Source of the DNA: Craterostigma plantagineum
Lineage: Eukaryota > Streptophyta > Magnoliopsida > Lamiales > Linderniaceae
Assembly: GCA_027422505.1 (NCBI GenBank)
Contig: JAPQWV010000682.1
Span: 186,001 to 250,000, forward strand
Length of the DNA: 64,000 bases
Reading direction: 5' to 3'
Below, piece after piece: positions 22,852-33,289 of this stretch. Each line of letters begins with the position of its first letter. The stretch's first letter is position 1. A model generated the notes under the pieces. It worked only from the letters and a program-made list of their open reading frames with translations, was not told the DNA's origin and did not search any database. The position numbers were made by a program, and so were the translations under genes.

Positions 22852-24287
22852 ATCTCCCACTTGAAGATTTGATTGAAGACCAATCAGATCTTCACACCAT
22901 TCTTCTAGCTTGCCTTTGTATGTTACTTAGATTCCGCCATCCACAGGAGGAACGACACCATATAAACTTGTTCACAGGAATTGTCTTGGTCATGTAGTCT
23001 GCCAGATTATCCGCAGTGTGAACCTTTTGCATGTCCACAGTCCCCGCTTCCACTTGTTCACGAACAAAGTGGTATTGAACCCAGATGTGTTTGGTTCTTG
23101 AATGATATGCTGGATTCCTTGCAAGATGCAACGCACTCTGACTATCACAATAGAGAACAATATTATCTTGTTTGTGGCCGAGTTCTTCCAGCAATATCTT
23201 CAACTATATTGCCTCTTTACTGGCTTGCGTAGCTGCAACGTATTCTGCTTTCGTTGTTGACGTTACAACAATGGACTGCAGTTTTGAAACCCAGCTTACA
23301 GCACCACCAGCAAGACCGAACACATATCCGATTGTGGATCTGCTCTTATCAAGTTCACCTGCATAATCTGCATCAACAAAACCATGGACAGTAAAATCTG
23401 TACCTCCGTAACATAGGGCAAGATCATAGGTTTCCTTGATATATCTGAGAATCCTTTTAACAGCACTTCAGTGCTCCCGGTCAGGATTGGACATGTATCG
23501 GCTAACAACTCCCACTGCATGGGCAATGTCTTGTCTGGTGCAGATCATTGCTAACATTAGACTTCCTACCGCCGATGCATATGGCAGTCGAGACATCCTC
23601 TGGTCTTTATCAGTAGGACACATATCGGAGGATAGCTTGAAATTTACCGCAAGAGGGGTAGATATTGGCTTACTATCTTGCATGTTGAACCTCCGCAAAA
23701 TTTTCTTCAAATAATTCTTTTGGGAAAGCCAAATCTTCTGCTTGCTTCTGTCTCGAGAAATTTGCACACCAAGGATTTTGTTTGCCAGCCCCAAGTCCTT
23801 CATTTCAAATTCACTGGCCAGTTGACTCTTTAAGTCCGCAATACGACCTTTGTTGGATCCTGCTACCGGCATATCATCGACGTACAACAACATGATGAAA
23901 CCGTCCTCGCCAAATCTCTTGAAATACGCACAAGGATCTGAATATAGCCTGTTGTAGCCAAGACTCATTATGAAGGAGTCAAATCTCTTATACCAGCATC
24001 GAGGTGCTTGTTAGAGCCCGCAGAGGGATTTGATCAATTTGCAAACCATATCTTTAATTCCTTGTTCCTCAAAACCTTCTGGTTGAAGCATATATATTTC
24101 TTCATCCAGGTCACCATGGAGAAAAGCCGTTTTAACGTCCAGCTGCTCAAGATGCAAGTCGAATATAGCACATTGACAAGACCACCCTAACTGTGGTAAG
24201 TCGAACCACCGGTGAGAAAATTTCGTTGAAGTCAATCCCTTCTTTCTGAGCATATCCCTTTACAGCAGTCTAGCACGGTATCGCTCT
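22401..24287 (-). mobile_element. 3' half of a Ty1/Copia element (arm 1)
   Basis: Reading leftwards: [13 protein letters not shown] (start of the RT region), [20 protein letters not shown], a YVDD-box segment (FIMLLYVDDM), DLGLANKILGVQISRDRSKQ, then RNase H parts (WVSKLQSIVVTSTTKAEYVA, VLYCDSQSALHLARNPAYHS). A frame break lies before LYVDD, and an internal segment near 24170-24250 is disrupted. A purine-rich tract (AAGTGGGAGAT) precedes a 3' LTR (22401-22851). Gag, protease and integrase are absent. The 5' break joins directly to an F-box fragment at about 24287. Frames in arm 2 differ at only a few residues (for example S/L and V/I). Confidence 0.88.
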
Positions 24288-24621
24288 ACCTAGTAATGGG
24301 GTTGCATAGGTAGCGCTCGTCGGCCGAGGAGTTCATCTTTTTGAAGAAGAGCAAACCGTCGGCGGTGCCTTCTATTCTTACCCCGGAGCGCAGGCGGCGC
24401 TGTTTGATATCCAGTTCTACGACTCTCTTGTAGTGAAGGTTGTGGTCGTTTTCGGCCAAATCTTCTTGGAATTCGAAGATTTGGAAAAGGGTCGTCTCGG
24501 TGGAGTGGTGGACGAGCAGTCCCGGTCCCGGCGATGAGTTAGAGCCGTGGGCTCGGGCGAACTCCGCCGTTTCGATTAGGTTCAGCCACGATTTGCAGAC
24601 TCATTTAATTGTGAAGACTGT
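24288..24621 (-). pseudogene. F-box gene fragment (arm 1)
   Basis: Mirror of 30852-31185. It encodes VCKSWLNLIETAEFARAH (end of an F-box) and the first part of an F-box-associated domain ending YLCNPITR, where it abuts the Copia fragment. The F-box start is absent from this arm because the inverted repeat ends inside the adjacent non-LTR element. Confidence 0.8.
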
Positions 24622-24637
24622 TTTGATTGTTATTCTT

Positions 24638-25405
24638 TTTTTTTCTCGAAACGATAGCTTGTATTGATAAACAAAAGTACATGGACTAAATAGTCCAAAG
24701 GGTCTCTCCGGTGACATCAAATCCGGTAGAGAATAAAGGCTCACATAGGAGCACAAACACACCCAACAAAAATGAAAAAAGCCGACAGAAAACGAGAAAA
24801 TCTCAAACTTGGACCAAAGAGCTATAGAACCTACCACAAACAAGGCTATTAAGCCGAATCCACAATACTCTACACTTTCTTTGTCCAACGATCGAGGTCC
24901 TCGCCTTCATCGGAAAGGGCTCCCACAAGGGGAGAAAGAGCTCCACTAAGGGAGAAAAGAGCTCCCGACCCAAAAGCCGGGAGAAATGAGCTCCACGTGG
25001 GAGACTCACGAGTGGACGGTGGCGGGAAGCGAACTGTGGTGGGGTGAGGCAGCGGTGGAGGCGTCGCGGCAAAGGTGCGGACGCGGCGTGGCAGAGGGGC
25101 TACGTGGAGGCGGGGCGACGGAGGCGGCGCGACAGGAAGGTTGAGGCGGAAGTGGAGGTGGCGAGGCAGATCCGGCGAAGGCGGCGGAGGTGTCGAAGTG
25201 GAGCCGGCGAAGGCGGAGGTGACGGGGCGGAGCTGGTGGCGGCGGAGAAGACAGTGGAGATGGCGGAGGAGACAGCGGTGGCGACTGCCGGGAAGGCGTC
25301 GGCGGAGTGGCGGAGCAAAACCATTTTTTTTTAGATAGAAAGAAAACAAGGAAATGAAGAAAACAGAAATAAAAACAATGGAAGCTCCCCCACCTCCATT
25401 AATGG
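24638..25405 (-). mobile_element. Non-autonomous non-LTR retroelement, 5'-cut copy (arm 1)
   Basis: Minus-strand copy with poly(A) tail at about 24638-24648 and the 3' target-site copy (TTTGATTGTTATTCTT as read on plus) at 24622-24637. It matches 30065-30835 but lacks the first ~60 bases and the 5' target-site copy. The cut is at CCATTAATGG, the centre of a 22-bp palindrome in the full-length copy. Confidence 0.85.
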
Positions 25406-25510
25406 GTAACTTTTTGGTAACTTTTTCTTTGGGTATATTACGTTTTAGGTCCCATTTAAGTTTTAAAATCGGATTCAGACCCATATAAAATTTAGTTTTA
25501 AGGACTCGGT

Positions 25511-25689
25511 TTCTGCAGTATCACTTCATTGTTCTGCAGTATCACTTAATTGTTATTCAGTACCACTTCATTATTCTGCAGTACCACTCATTGATCTGCA
25601 GTACTACTTCATTTGTTCTACAGTACCACTTCATTGTTCCGCCGTAAAAAATGAAGTGGTATGCAGAACAATAAAGTGATACTGCAGAA
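25511..25689. repeat. ~21-bp subterminal repeats with two inverted copies
   Basis: Six direct units like TTCTGCAGTACCACTTCATTG (25511-25646) are followed by two copies in inverse orientation (ATGAAGTGGTATGCAGAACA and ATAAAGTGATACTGCAGAA, 25651-25689). The array could fold into a hairpin. It lies just inside the left end of element A. Confidence 0.85.
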
Positions 25690-25725
25690 TCGGGTCCTTA
25701 AACTAATTCTTTAAACTGACAGGGC

Positions 25726-27033
25726 ATGAACGCTCTCTCTCCCAACGAAGACCTTCTCTCTCTAAAATTCCAATTCCTCCCAACCAAAAGAACCAGCCGC
25801 CACTCTTTCCCTCCCCCTCCTCCTCTATTAATGGAGGTAGGGGGAGCTCTTCTTCTTTGTTAGCTTTTAGTTTGTAAGTTTTTTTTTGTTCTGTCCGTAT
25901 TATATAAAAAAAATCGACCTCCATCACCGCCTGTCGCCACCGGTGCCGTCCACCTGCCTCCGCCTCCCGCTTGCACGATGTCTCCGCCGAGAGGGGTGCC
26001 GTGGTCGACTGAGGTTCCACCGCCGTCTTCTGCCTGCGGCCATTGGCTGCCGATGCCGAGTCAAACTCCCACACTGCTCCGCTCCGCCTCACTGCCGGCT
26101 GACGCCCTGCGGCTGTCGCCCCGCCGTTCCCCGACTGTCGTCACCCACCTTGTGTCTCCCGATCTTTGGGCTGGGAGCTTTTGCTCTCGACCTCCGTGCC
26201 GGGAACTCTTTCTCGCTTAGTTGGAGCCCCTTCTCCCTCTGTGGAGCCCTTTCCGATAAGGCAATATTCGTTGTCAATTGTCCGAGCAAAATGACGAGTG
26301 TCGTGGATTAGGCTTAATAGCTTTTTTTGTGATATGTTCTCCAGTTCTCGTGTTTTAGTAGGGGTGGTAAACAAGTCGGGTTGGGTCACCTTCGGGTTCA
26401 ACCCGTTTAATAAACGGGTTGAAAACTTCAACCCTGACCTGACCTGTTTACTTAAACAGGTTGAAAAATCAAACCCAAACCCAACCTGCTTTAACCCTAA
26501 CCCAACCCGCTAACCAGCCAACCCGTTTAAAATTAAAAAAAGAGAAAAGGAAAAAAACAAAATTGACAGAATTATAAATCTAAATTAAACAAAAGAATTA
26601 GGGTTAATCCTTTTATTTTATTTATATGAATAATAAGTTATTAATATATATTATTCGGGTTAAATGGGTTGATTGCGGGTTGATTTCGGATTGATTTCAG
26701 GTTGAAAATACGAACCCTAACCTAACCCACTTAATAATTGAGTTGGGTTCGGGTTTACCCATTTACGTAAACAGGTCGAAAATGCTAACCAAACCTGCTA
26801 TTTTCGGGTGCGGTTCGTGTCGGATTGGCGGGTCGGGTCGATTTTTAACAGCCCTATGTTTTAGATAGTGAATCTTAGTTTTCTGTCGCCTTTTTTGTTT
26901 TCGTTGGTGTTTGATGCTCCATGTGAGCCTTGTTTCTCTTCCAGGTTGATATTATTGGAGAGACCTATTGGGCTATTTAGCTCGTGTACTTTTGTTTATG
27001 ATATTTAAGCTATCGTTTTCAGAAACAAAAAAT
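25726..27033 (+). mobile_element. Non-autonomous non-LTR retroelement, second copy (spacer)
   Basis: Flanked by TGACAGGGC at 25717-25725 and 27034-27042. After removal of the nested hAT MITE it is about 800 bases, like the copy at 30004-30835. Shared landmarks are CCAGCCGCCA, CTATTAATGGAGGTAGGGGG, GGAGCCCTTTCCGAT, GGCTTAATAG, and a 3' end with GGAGAGACC and CTCGTGTACTTTTG before an A-rich tail. Its GC-rich centre is only loosely similar to the other copy. Confidence 0.75.
26359..26856. mobile_element. hAT-type MITE, 498 bp
   Basis: Left end TAGGGGTGGTAAACAAGTCG, right end inverted TAGGGCTGTTAAAAATCGAC. Perfect 8-base target duplication TGTTTTAG at 26351-26358 and 26857-26864. The interior is built of GGGTTGGGTC-like and AACCCAACCC-like segments, typical of plant hAT MITEs. 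It is inserted in the second non-LTR copy. Confidence 0.93.
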
Positions 27034-27098
27034 TGACAGGGCCTAAAATCAATTTTAAAATAGTAACAGGATCTGAAACGATTTTGCCCTTTTTCTTA

Positions 27099-27404
27099 CA
27101 TCTACATTCTACGATCTACTCTACAGTTCCTTCGCATTTAAAAAAAACTAGAAAGAAAATCGGCATCCTTCTTTAACCTATATTATGTTAATTTGTATAC
27201 TTGTACTTTCATGAATTTGAAATCTTATCGTGGAAAATTATTCTTCAAATATATTTTTTTCTCCCTTCTCTAATATGTACTTATGTACGAACTAAATTCC
27301 TTTCTATGAAGATAATACTTTATCTAAGTTATAAATTTTCGGATAGTTTAGTGCCTCCAAATAAATGCGGGCTGCCATTCAACTCCATTCAGATAAGAAG
27401 CTAA
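27099..27404. other. Short unique AT-rich spacer
   Basis: Sequence between the two Mutator-like elements. No gene or repeat recognised. Confidence 0.4.
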
Positions 27405-27413
27405 AATAATAAA

Positions 27414-29204
27414 GGGGGAATTTTCTATCAGGCCCTAGTAAATTTTTAATTTTATGTTCAGGCCATAACACAAAATGAATAAGTTTAAAGGACCTACTTT
27501 ATGTAAAAATTCGACTGAAGGACCAAAAAATATGATTTGACGAAAGTACCCTTACTAAAATGCTCCTTTTTATGTTACTCAGTTACAATATATTGTTATT
27601 TTATGAAACAGACACGTCACGTTATTTTTCAATTATGTTACTTTAGGACAAATACGTTATTTTTCAATAATATTGTGTTACTCAGTTACAGAATATTTTT
27701 CTTCCACTGAATCGAGCACAAAAAAATTCAACTGCCCCATCCAACCGATTTCGACATGTCATGTTGGATTCATTATATATTGACGACGCATGAGGTAGAA
27801 TTTGCTTGTCTAATTAGGGTGCAAATTCGAGAATATAATGGTAAATCGAATCTAGATTTCAACATAAATTGCAAGAATCGGTATAAATTCGAGGTACCCA
27901 TGAGAAATCGAGGTCTATTTTACATTATTGAGTCAATAACGATGAGATTTATGCAGTTTTCATCTGTTTTTTAGTGTCGTTTGTGATTTTCGTTCTTTTC
28001 TCATTATCCATTGGTTGTATACAGAATGTGTTATTTACGACAAACAAGACGTTATTACCTTTCAGCGACGTGTTACTTCTAAGTCAACATTTGTTATTAA
28101 CCATAAGACATTTGTTATTTTTTGCTATGTTATAAGTATTTCCTTTTTACACGATTTAGGAAAAATATAATATTTGGTTTTTGAAACTAATCGGTATAAA
28201 TTCGAGGTACCCATGAAAATTTGAGGTCTATTTTACCTTATTGAGTCAATAACGACGAGATTTATGCACTTTTCATCTGTTTTTCAGTGTCGTTTGTGAT
28301 TTTCGTTCTTTTTCTCCCGATCCATTGGTTATATGCAGAATGTGTTATTTACGACAAACAAGGCGTTATTACCTTTCATCGACGTGTTACTTCTAAGTCA
28401 ACCTTTGTTATTAACAATAAGACATTTGTTATTTTTTGCTATGTTGTAAGTATTTCTTTTTTACACGATTTAGGGAAAACATAATATCCGTTCTTGCAAC
28501 TAATCGGTATAAATTTGAGGTACCCATGAGAAAATGAGGTATATTTTACATTATTGAGTCATAACGACGTGATTTATGCAGTTTTTATCTGTTTTTTTAG
28601 TGTCTTTTGTGATTTCCGTTCTTTTTCTCATGATCCATTGGTTGTACACAGACTGTGTTATTAACAATATATGAATCGTTATTTCTAATGTAGAATGTGG
28701 TATTTTTGTGTGAAGATTTGTTATTTAATAGAAGAGATGTGTCATACGTCGCAAGTAATTTGGAAAATGAAAAAAATAAGTTCAGCTCCGGCGTCTGTGG
28801 CCGCCAAGAAGCAGATAAGCAGCTGAGAAGTGTCGCCGAGAAGCAGCCACCGCCGTCACTTTCATTCCACCTCCTCTTCGTCGAACACGTCAGCAGCGAC
28901 CCAACTTTCCTTCTTGGACGGCGTCCTTCGAGCTCTACTACGATGAAGGTCAGGGTTGGGCCTCCTCGCTCATGAAGGTCGAGATTATAGGCGAAAATCG
29001 AGTTTGAAGATTAGCTCGCTCGTTGGAGAAGACGATGGCAAATGTTTGTAAATTTTACATATGTTAGGGGTAAATATGTCATATCGCATAGTTTGGATAT
29101 TTTTCTCTCAGAATTTTGAAAAGTATGTCCTTAATACTAACTGAAAATATTGGGGCCTGAACACTATTTAAAAATGTTAACAGGGCCTGACACGTAATTA
29201 ATCC
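27414..29204. mobile_element. Mutator-like element B, 1.79 kb
   Basis: Perfect 9-base target-site duplication AATAATAAA (27405-27413 and 29205-29213). Inverted ends share TCAGGCCCT, a T-rich middle and GTTCAGGCC (27428-27464 against 29154-29190). No transposase ORF. The centre holds a ~313-bp tandem array. A GC-richer island (about 28780-29020) contains phrases such as GCCGAGAAGCAGCCACCGCC and could be captured host sequence, as in Pack-MULEs. I could not identify a source gene. Confidence 0.83.
27876..28690. repeat. ~313-bp tandem array in element B, about 2.6 copies
   Basis: Units begin with AATCGGTATAAATT at 27876, 28189 and 28502, exactly 313 bases apart. They share GAGGTACCCATGA, TATTGAGTCA and TTTATGCA-TTTTCATCTG segments. 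The last unit is incomplete. Confidence 0.92.
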
Positions 29205-29213
29205 AATAATAAA

Positions 29214-29942
29214 TTAAAGATGCAGCAAAATTAATTAAATAAGAGGCTCATAGCTCAAATCGCCAACCTATATACATGTGCATGGGAAACTTTCGTAAAT
29301 CGTACCTTCATAAAAGCTAAAACAGTCAATCAAAAAATAAACAATAAAATTTACTTTTTAGCTTTGGTGGCTCATCGTAGCTTAGGCAATAAATATGCGC
29401 CAGAGCCCAGAATAACGTATTATTCCTATTTTTTTAATGTTTTTTAGTGACTAACCTATGCAAACATTGGTACAGCAAGAATTAATTGATACGTGCTTAA
29501 GACATTGTATTACTCTTCAAAGAAAATATAGTTTGTATAGAATAGTGAAATGGATGATATAATGTGTTTGATTGAAATCCAATGAAATTTAATGGGCCAC
29601 ATAATATTGGTCACTATGATACACCTTTACAGCCCATTGTTCGAACATAGACCCGAGTTCAAGAACTAGAATTATTACATTAATATTATATTATATTATT
29701 ATTAAATACTACTTAGTCCGATGAGAGGATGCTTTTCAACTTAGATAGGTTGTCAGCATCCTTAAATGAGAAGAAATATTATATAAGAAGAAAATAAGGA
29801 GATGATTGGAGTTTGATGGCACTGTTTAAACTGTAAATTTAGAAATGATTGAAGATGGCATAAATCAACAAAAGCAAAAGCGAGAGCATCCATTCAATTC
29901 ATCTAGAAAATAATATTCGATAATCTTGGGGGAAAAAAGAAA
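29214..29942. other. Unique sequence upstream of the split F-box gene
   Basis: AT-rich DNA with no ORF or transposon end recognised. It presumably includes the original promoter of the F-box gene whose ATG is at 29943. Confidence 0.45.
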
Positions 29943-31185
29943 ATGTTCTCAAACCTCCCACAAGAAATCCACCCTAAACATCCTATCAAGAATAACAATC
30001 AAATACTCCCCCAAACCCTAGCCGCCAGCCACCTTCACAACTCCTCTCCCCCCCTCCTCCACCTCCATTAATGGAGGTGGGGGAGCTTCCATTGTTTTCA
30101 TTTCTGTTTTCTTCATTTCCTTATTTTCTTTCTATCTAAAAAAAAAATGGTTTTGCTCCGCCACTCCGCCGACGCCTTCCCGGCAGTCGCCACCGCTGTC
30201 TCCTCCGCCATCTCCACTGTCTTCTCCGCCGCCACCAGCTCCGCCCTGTCACCTCCGCCTTCGCCGGCTCCACTTCGACACCTCCGCCGCCTTCGCCGGA
30301 TCTGCCTCGCCACCTCCACTTCCGCCTCAACCTTCCTGTCGCGCCGCCTCCGTCGCCCCGCCTCCATGTAGCCCCTCTGCCACGCCGCGTCCGCACCTTT
30401 GCCGCGACGCCTCCACCGCTGCCTCACCCCACCACAGTTCGCTTCCCGCCACCGTCCACTCGTGAGTCTCCCACGTGGAGCTCATTTCTCCCGGCTTTTG
30501 GGTCGGGAGCTCTTTTCTCCCTTAGTGGAGCTCTTTCTCCCCTTGTGGGAGCCCTTTCCGATGAAGGCGAGGACCTCGATCGTTGGACAAAGAAAGTGTA
30601 GAGTATTATGGATTCGGCTTAATAGCCTTGTTTGTGGTAGGTTCTATAGCTCTTTGGTCCAAGTTTGAGATTTTCTCGTTTTCTGTCGGCTTTTTTCATT
30701 TTTGTTGGGTGTGTTTGTGCTCCTATGTGAGCCTTTATTCTCTACCGGATTTGATGTCACCGGAGAGACCCTTTGGACTATTTAGTCCATGTACTTTTGT
30801 TTATCAATACAAGCTATCGTTTCGAGAAAAAAAAAAAGAATAACAATCAAAACAGTCTTCACAATTAAATGAGTCTGCAAATCGTGGCTGAACCTAATCG
30901 AAACGGCGGAGTTCGCCCGAGCCCACGGCTCTAACTCATCGCCGGGACCGGGACTGCTCGTCCACCACTCCACCGAGACGACCCTTTTCCAAATCTTCGA
31001 ATTCCAAGAAGATTTGGCCGAAAACGACCACAACCTTCACTACAAGAGAGTCGTAGAACTGGATATCAAACAGCGCCGCCTGCGCTCCGGGGTAAGAATA
31101 GAAGGCACCGCCGACGGTTTGCTCTTCTTCAAAAAGATGAACTCCTCGGCCGACGAGCGCTACCTATGCAACCCCATTACTAGGT
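29943..31185 (+). pseudogene. F-box gene split by a non-LTR insertion and joined to Copia
   Basis: ATG 29943 starts MFSNLPQEI, the beginning of an F-box. After 30003 the gene is interrupted by an 832-base non-LTR element and resumes at 30852. Across the insertion the F-box helix resumes as ITIKTVFTIK, then a TGA, then VCKSWLNLIETAEFARAH. A further frame break lies just before the insertion. The F-box-associated region runs to YLCNPITR (about 31185), where the Copia fragment begins. F-box proteins recruit substrates to SCF ubiquitin ligases; CNPIT is a common motif in the plant F-box-associated domain. The gene has an insertion, a stop, a frame break and a lost C-terminus, so it is dead. Its 5' piece lies outside the inverted repeat. 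Confidence 0.8.
30004..30835 (+). mobile_element. Non-autonomous non-LTR retroelement, full-length copy
   Basis: Flanked by a perfect 16-base target duplication, AAGAATAACAATCAAA, at 29988-30003 and 30836-30851, and ends in a poly(A) stretch. The 5' region is C-rich and contains a perfect 22-bp palindrome at 30059-30080. The centre is GC-rich, low complexity and proline/arginine coding in several frames, with no RT. The 3' end (GACTATTTAGTCCATGTAC and TTATCAATACAAGCTATCG) resembles the LINE 3' end at 17140-17180, so an L1-type LINE may mobilise it. The copy at 25726-27033 has the same ends. Confidence 0.82.
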
Positions 31186-33046
31186 AGAGCGATACCGTGC
31201 TAGACTGGTTGTAAAGGGATATGCTCAGAAAGAAACGGGTGGTTCGACTTACCACAGTTAGGGTGGTCTTGTCAATGTGCTATATTCGACTTGCATCTTG
31301 AGCAGCTGGACGTTAAAACGGCTTTTCTCCATGGTGACCTGGATGAAGAAATATATATGCTTCAACCAGAAGGTTTTGAGGAACAAGGAAAAGAAGATAT
31401 GGTTTGCAAATTGATCAAATCCCTCTGCGGCTCTAACAAGCACCTCGATGCTGGTATAAGAGATTTGACTCCTTCATAATGAGTCTTGGCTACAACAGGC
31501 TATATTCAGATCCTTGTGCGTATTTCAAGAGATTTGGCGAGGACGGTTTCATCATGTTGTTGTACGTCGATGATATGCCGGTAGCAGGATCCAACAAAGG
31601 TCGTATTGCGGACTTAAAGAGTCAACTGGCCAGTGAATTTGAAATGAAGGACTTGGGGCTGGCAAACAAAATCCTTGGTGTGCAAATTTCTCGAGACAGA
31701 AGCAAGCAGAAGATTTGGCTTTCCCAAAAGAATTATTTGAAGAAAATTTTGCGGAGGTTCAACATGCAAGATAGTAAGCCAATATCTACCCCTCTTGCGG
31801 TAAATTTCAAGCTATCCTCCGATATGTGTCCTACTGATAAAGACCAGAGGATGTCTCTACTGCCATATGCATCGGCGATAGGAAGTCTAATGTTAGCAAT
31901 GATCTGCACCAGACAAGACATTGCCCATGCAGTGGGAGTTGTTAGCCGATACATGTCCAATCCTGACCGGGAGCACTGAAGTGCTGTTAAAAGGATTCTC
32001 AGATATATCAAGGAAACCTATGATCTTGCCTTATGTTACGGAGGTACAGATTTTACTGTCCATGGTTTTGTTGATGCAGATTATGCAGGTGAACTTGATA
32101 AGAGCAGATCCACAATCGGATATGTGTTCGGTCTTGCTGGTGGTGCTGTAAGCTGGGTTTCAAAACTGCAGTCCATTGTTGTAACGTCAACAACGAAAGC
32201 AGAATACGTTGCAGCTACGCAAGCCAGTAAAGAGGCAATATAGTTGAAGATATTGCTGGAAGAACTCGGCCACAAACAAGATAATATTGTTCTCTATTGT
32301 GATAGTCAGAGTGCGTTGCATCTTGCAAGGAATCCAGCATATCATTCAAGAACCAAACACATCTGGGTTCAATACCACTTTGTTCGTGAACAAGTGGAAG
32401 CGGGGACTGTGGACATGCAAAAGATTCACACTGCGGATAATCTGGCAGACTACATGACCAAGACAATTCCTGTGGACAAGTTTATATGGTGTCGTTCCTC
32501 CTGTGGATGGCGGAATCTAAGTAACATACAAAGGCAAGCTAGAAGAATGGTGTGAAGATCTGATTGGTCTTCAATCAAATCTTCAAGTGGGAGATTGATG
32601 GAAAAGGGGGTTGGTTAATCCACCCACCTACCCATTAGTAATAATAATATATTTAGTTATATTAATATTATAATGATTAGTGAGCTAAGCAATGACATAG
32701 TTGGTTTTGTCATTAAGCCCAAGCTTTAGCCTATAAAGAGGCTTGCCTATGTTCATTAGAAAACACACCAAAAACCAATAGAGAAAGAAAATAGAGAGAG
32801 GAAAGAAATAGAGGGTAGAGAAAAATTGAGGATTTGTTCGGTATTTGTTCGACTATAAAGAGAGATAGTGAGCGTTTTCTCCTTTATAGATTGAGAGGTT
32901 GTAATCCCTGTTTTTACCCTAGTAATAATATTTCTACATCGCCCGTGGTTTTCTACCCCAAGTTAAAAAGGGGTTTTCCACGTAAATTCTCGTGTCCATT
33001 CTATCCTCATTGTCATTTTCAATTTCGTTAAGCTGTCCATTTCACA
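31186..33046 (+). mobile_element. 3' half of a Ty1/Copia element (arm 2)
   Basis: Mirror of 22401-24287. RT and RNase H pieces in order: [55 protein letters not shown], and LYCDSQSALHLARNPAYHSR. A frame break at the YVDD segment and a stop after NPDREH (31977-31979) are shared with arm 1. The 3' LTR is 32596-33046. Gag and integrase are missing. The element begins directly after the F-box fragment. Confidence 0.88.
32596..33046 (+). repeat. Copia 3' LTR (arm 2)
   Basis: Starts TGATGGAAAAGGGGGTTGG just after the purine tract AAGTGGGAGAT and ends near CCATTTCACA. A TATA-like CCTATAAAGAGG lies near 32730, the likely LTR promoter. Differs from the arm 1 copy by a few substitutions and small indels. 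Confidence 0.65.
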
Positions 33047-33289
33047 ACGGTCTTTATACGTTGGGGGCGTGATTATCTGCTTTTGTATGTTTTCTCACTG
33101 ATTGATATTTGATACCATCATCATGCTGATGTTGGTAGCTGATGACTGAATATTGTTCTCTCCCCATTTCACATGAGTTTTTTTCTGAAGCCTTTTGATT
33201 TTTTCCAAACAAAATCGTGTAAATCGCTGTGATTCCTAATTTCATGGTAATTTGAGAGAATTCGTTTTCATTTTATTGAACTGTGACAG

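Larger units (their letters stand above)
9787..25405 (+). repeat. Arm 1 of the ~15.6-kb inverted repeat
   Basis: The whole segment is repeated as its reverse complement at 30065-45677. Mirror pairs: gag start 10711/44744, serpin stop 19277/36157, NLR stop 19629/35805, Copia frame 23468/31979, non-LTR frame 24803/30668. Paired coordinates add up to about 55430-55480, the drift coming from small indels. The inner end (25405) is at CCATTAATGG. The outer end is at GTTTCAT (9787), inside the 5' LTR. Differences seen are scattered substitutions, 1-2 base indels, and GAA and TTA microsatellite length. Confidence 0.95.
25431..27089. mobile_element. Mutator-like element A (non-autonomous, nested)
   Basis: Ends are ~50-bp inverted repeats of about 75% identity: GGGTATATTACGTTTTAGGT at the left and, inverted at the right, GGGCAAAATCGTTTCAGATC. 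Flanks are TTTTTCTTT (25422-25430) and TTTTTCTTA (27090-27098), a 9-base target-site duplication with one mismatch, as expected for Mutator-like elements. The termini resemble those of element B (27414-29204), so both belong to one family. Inside are 21-bp repeats and a nested non-LTR element. No transposase is seen. Confidence 0.72.

Noticed and set aside
25044..25338. Arg/Gly- or Pro/Ser-rich ORFs of 74-96 codons in several frames, also at 30113-30668
   Set aside because: They overlap each other in all frames of the GC-rich, low-complexity centre of a non-LTR element and have no conserved domain. They reflect base composition.
27876..28690. CRISPR-like or centromeric satellite array
   Set aside because: Only 2.6 units of 313 bases, confined within a Mutator-like element in a plant genome, with no spacers.
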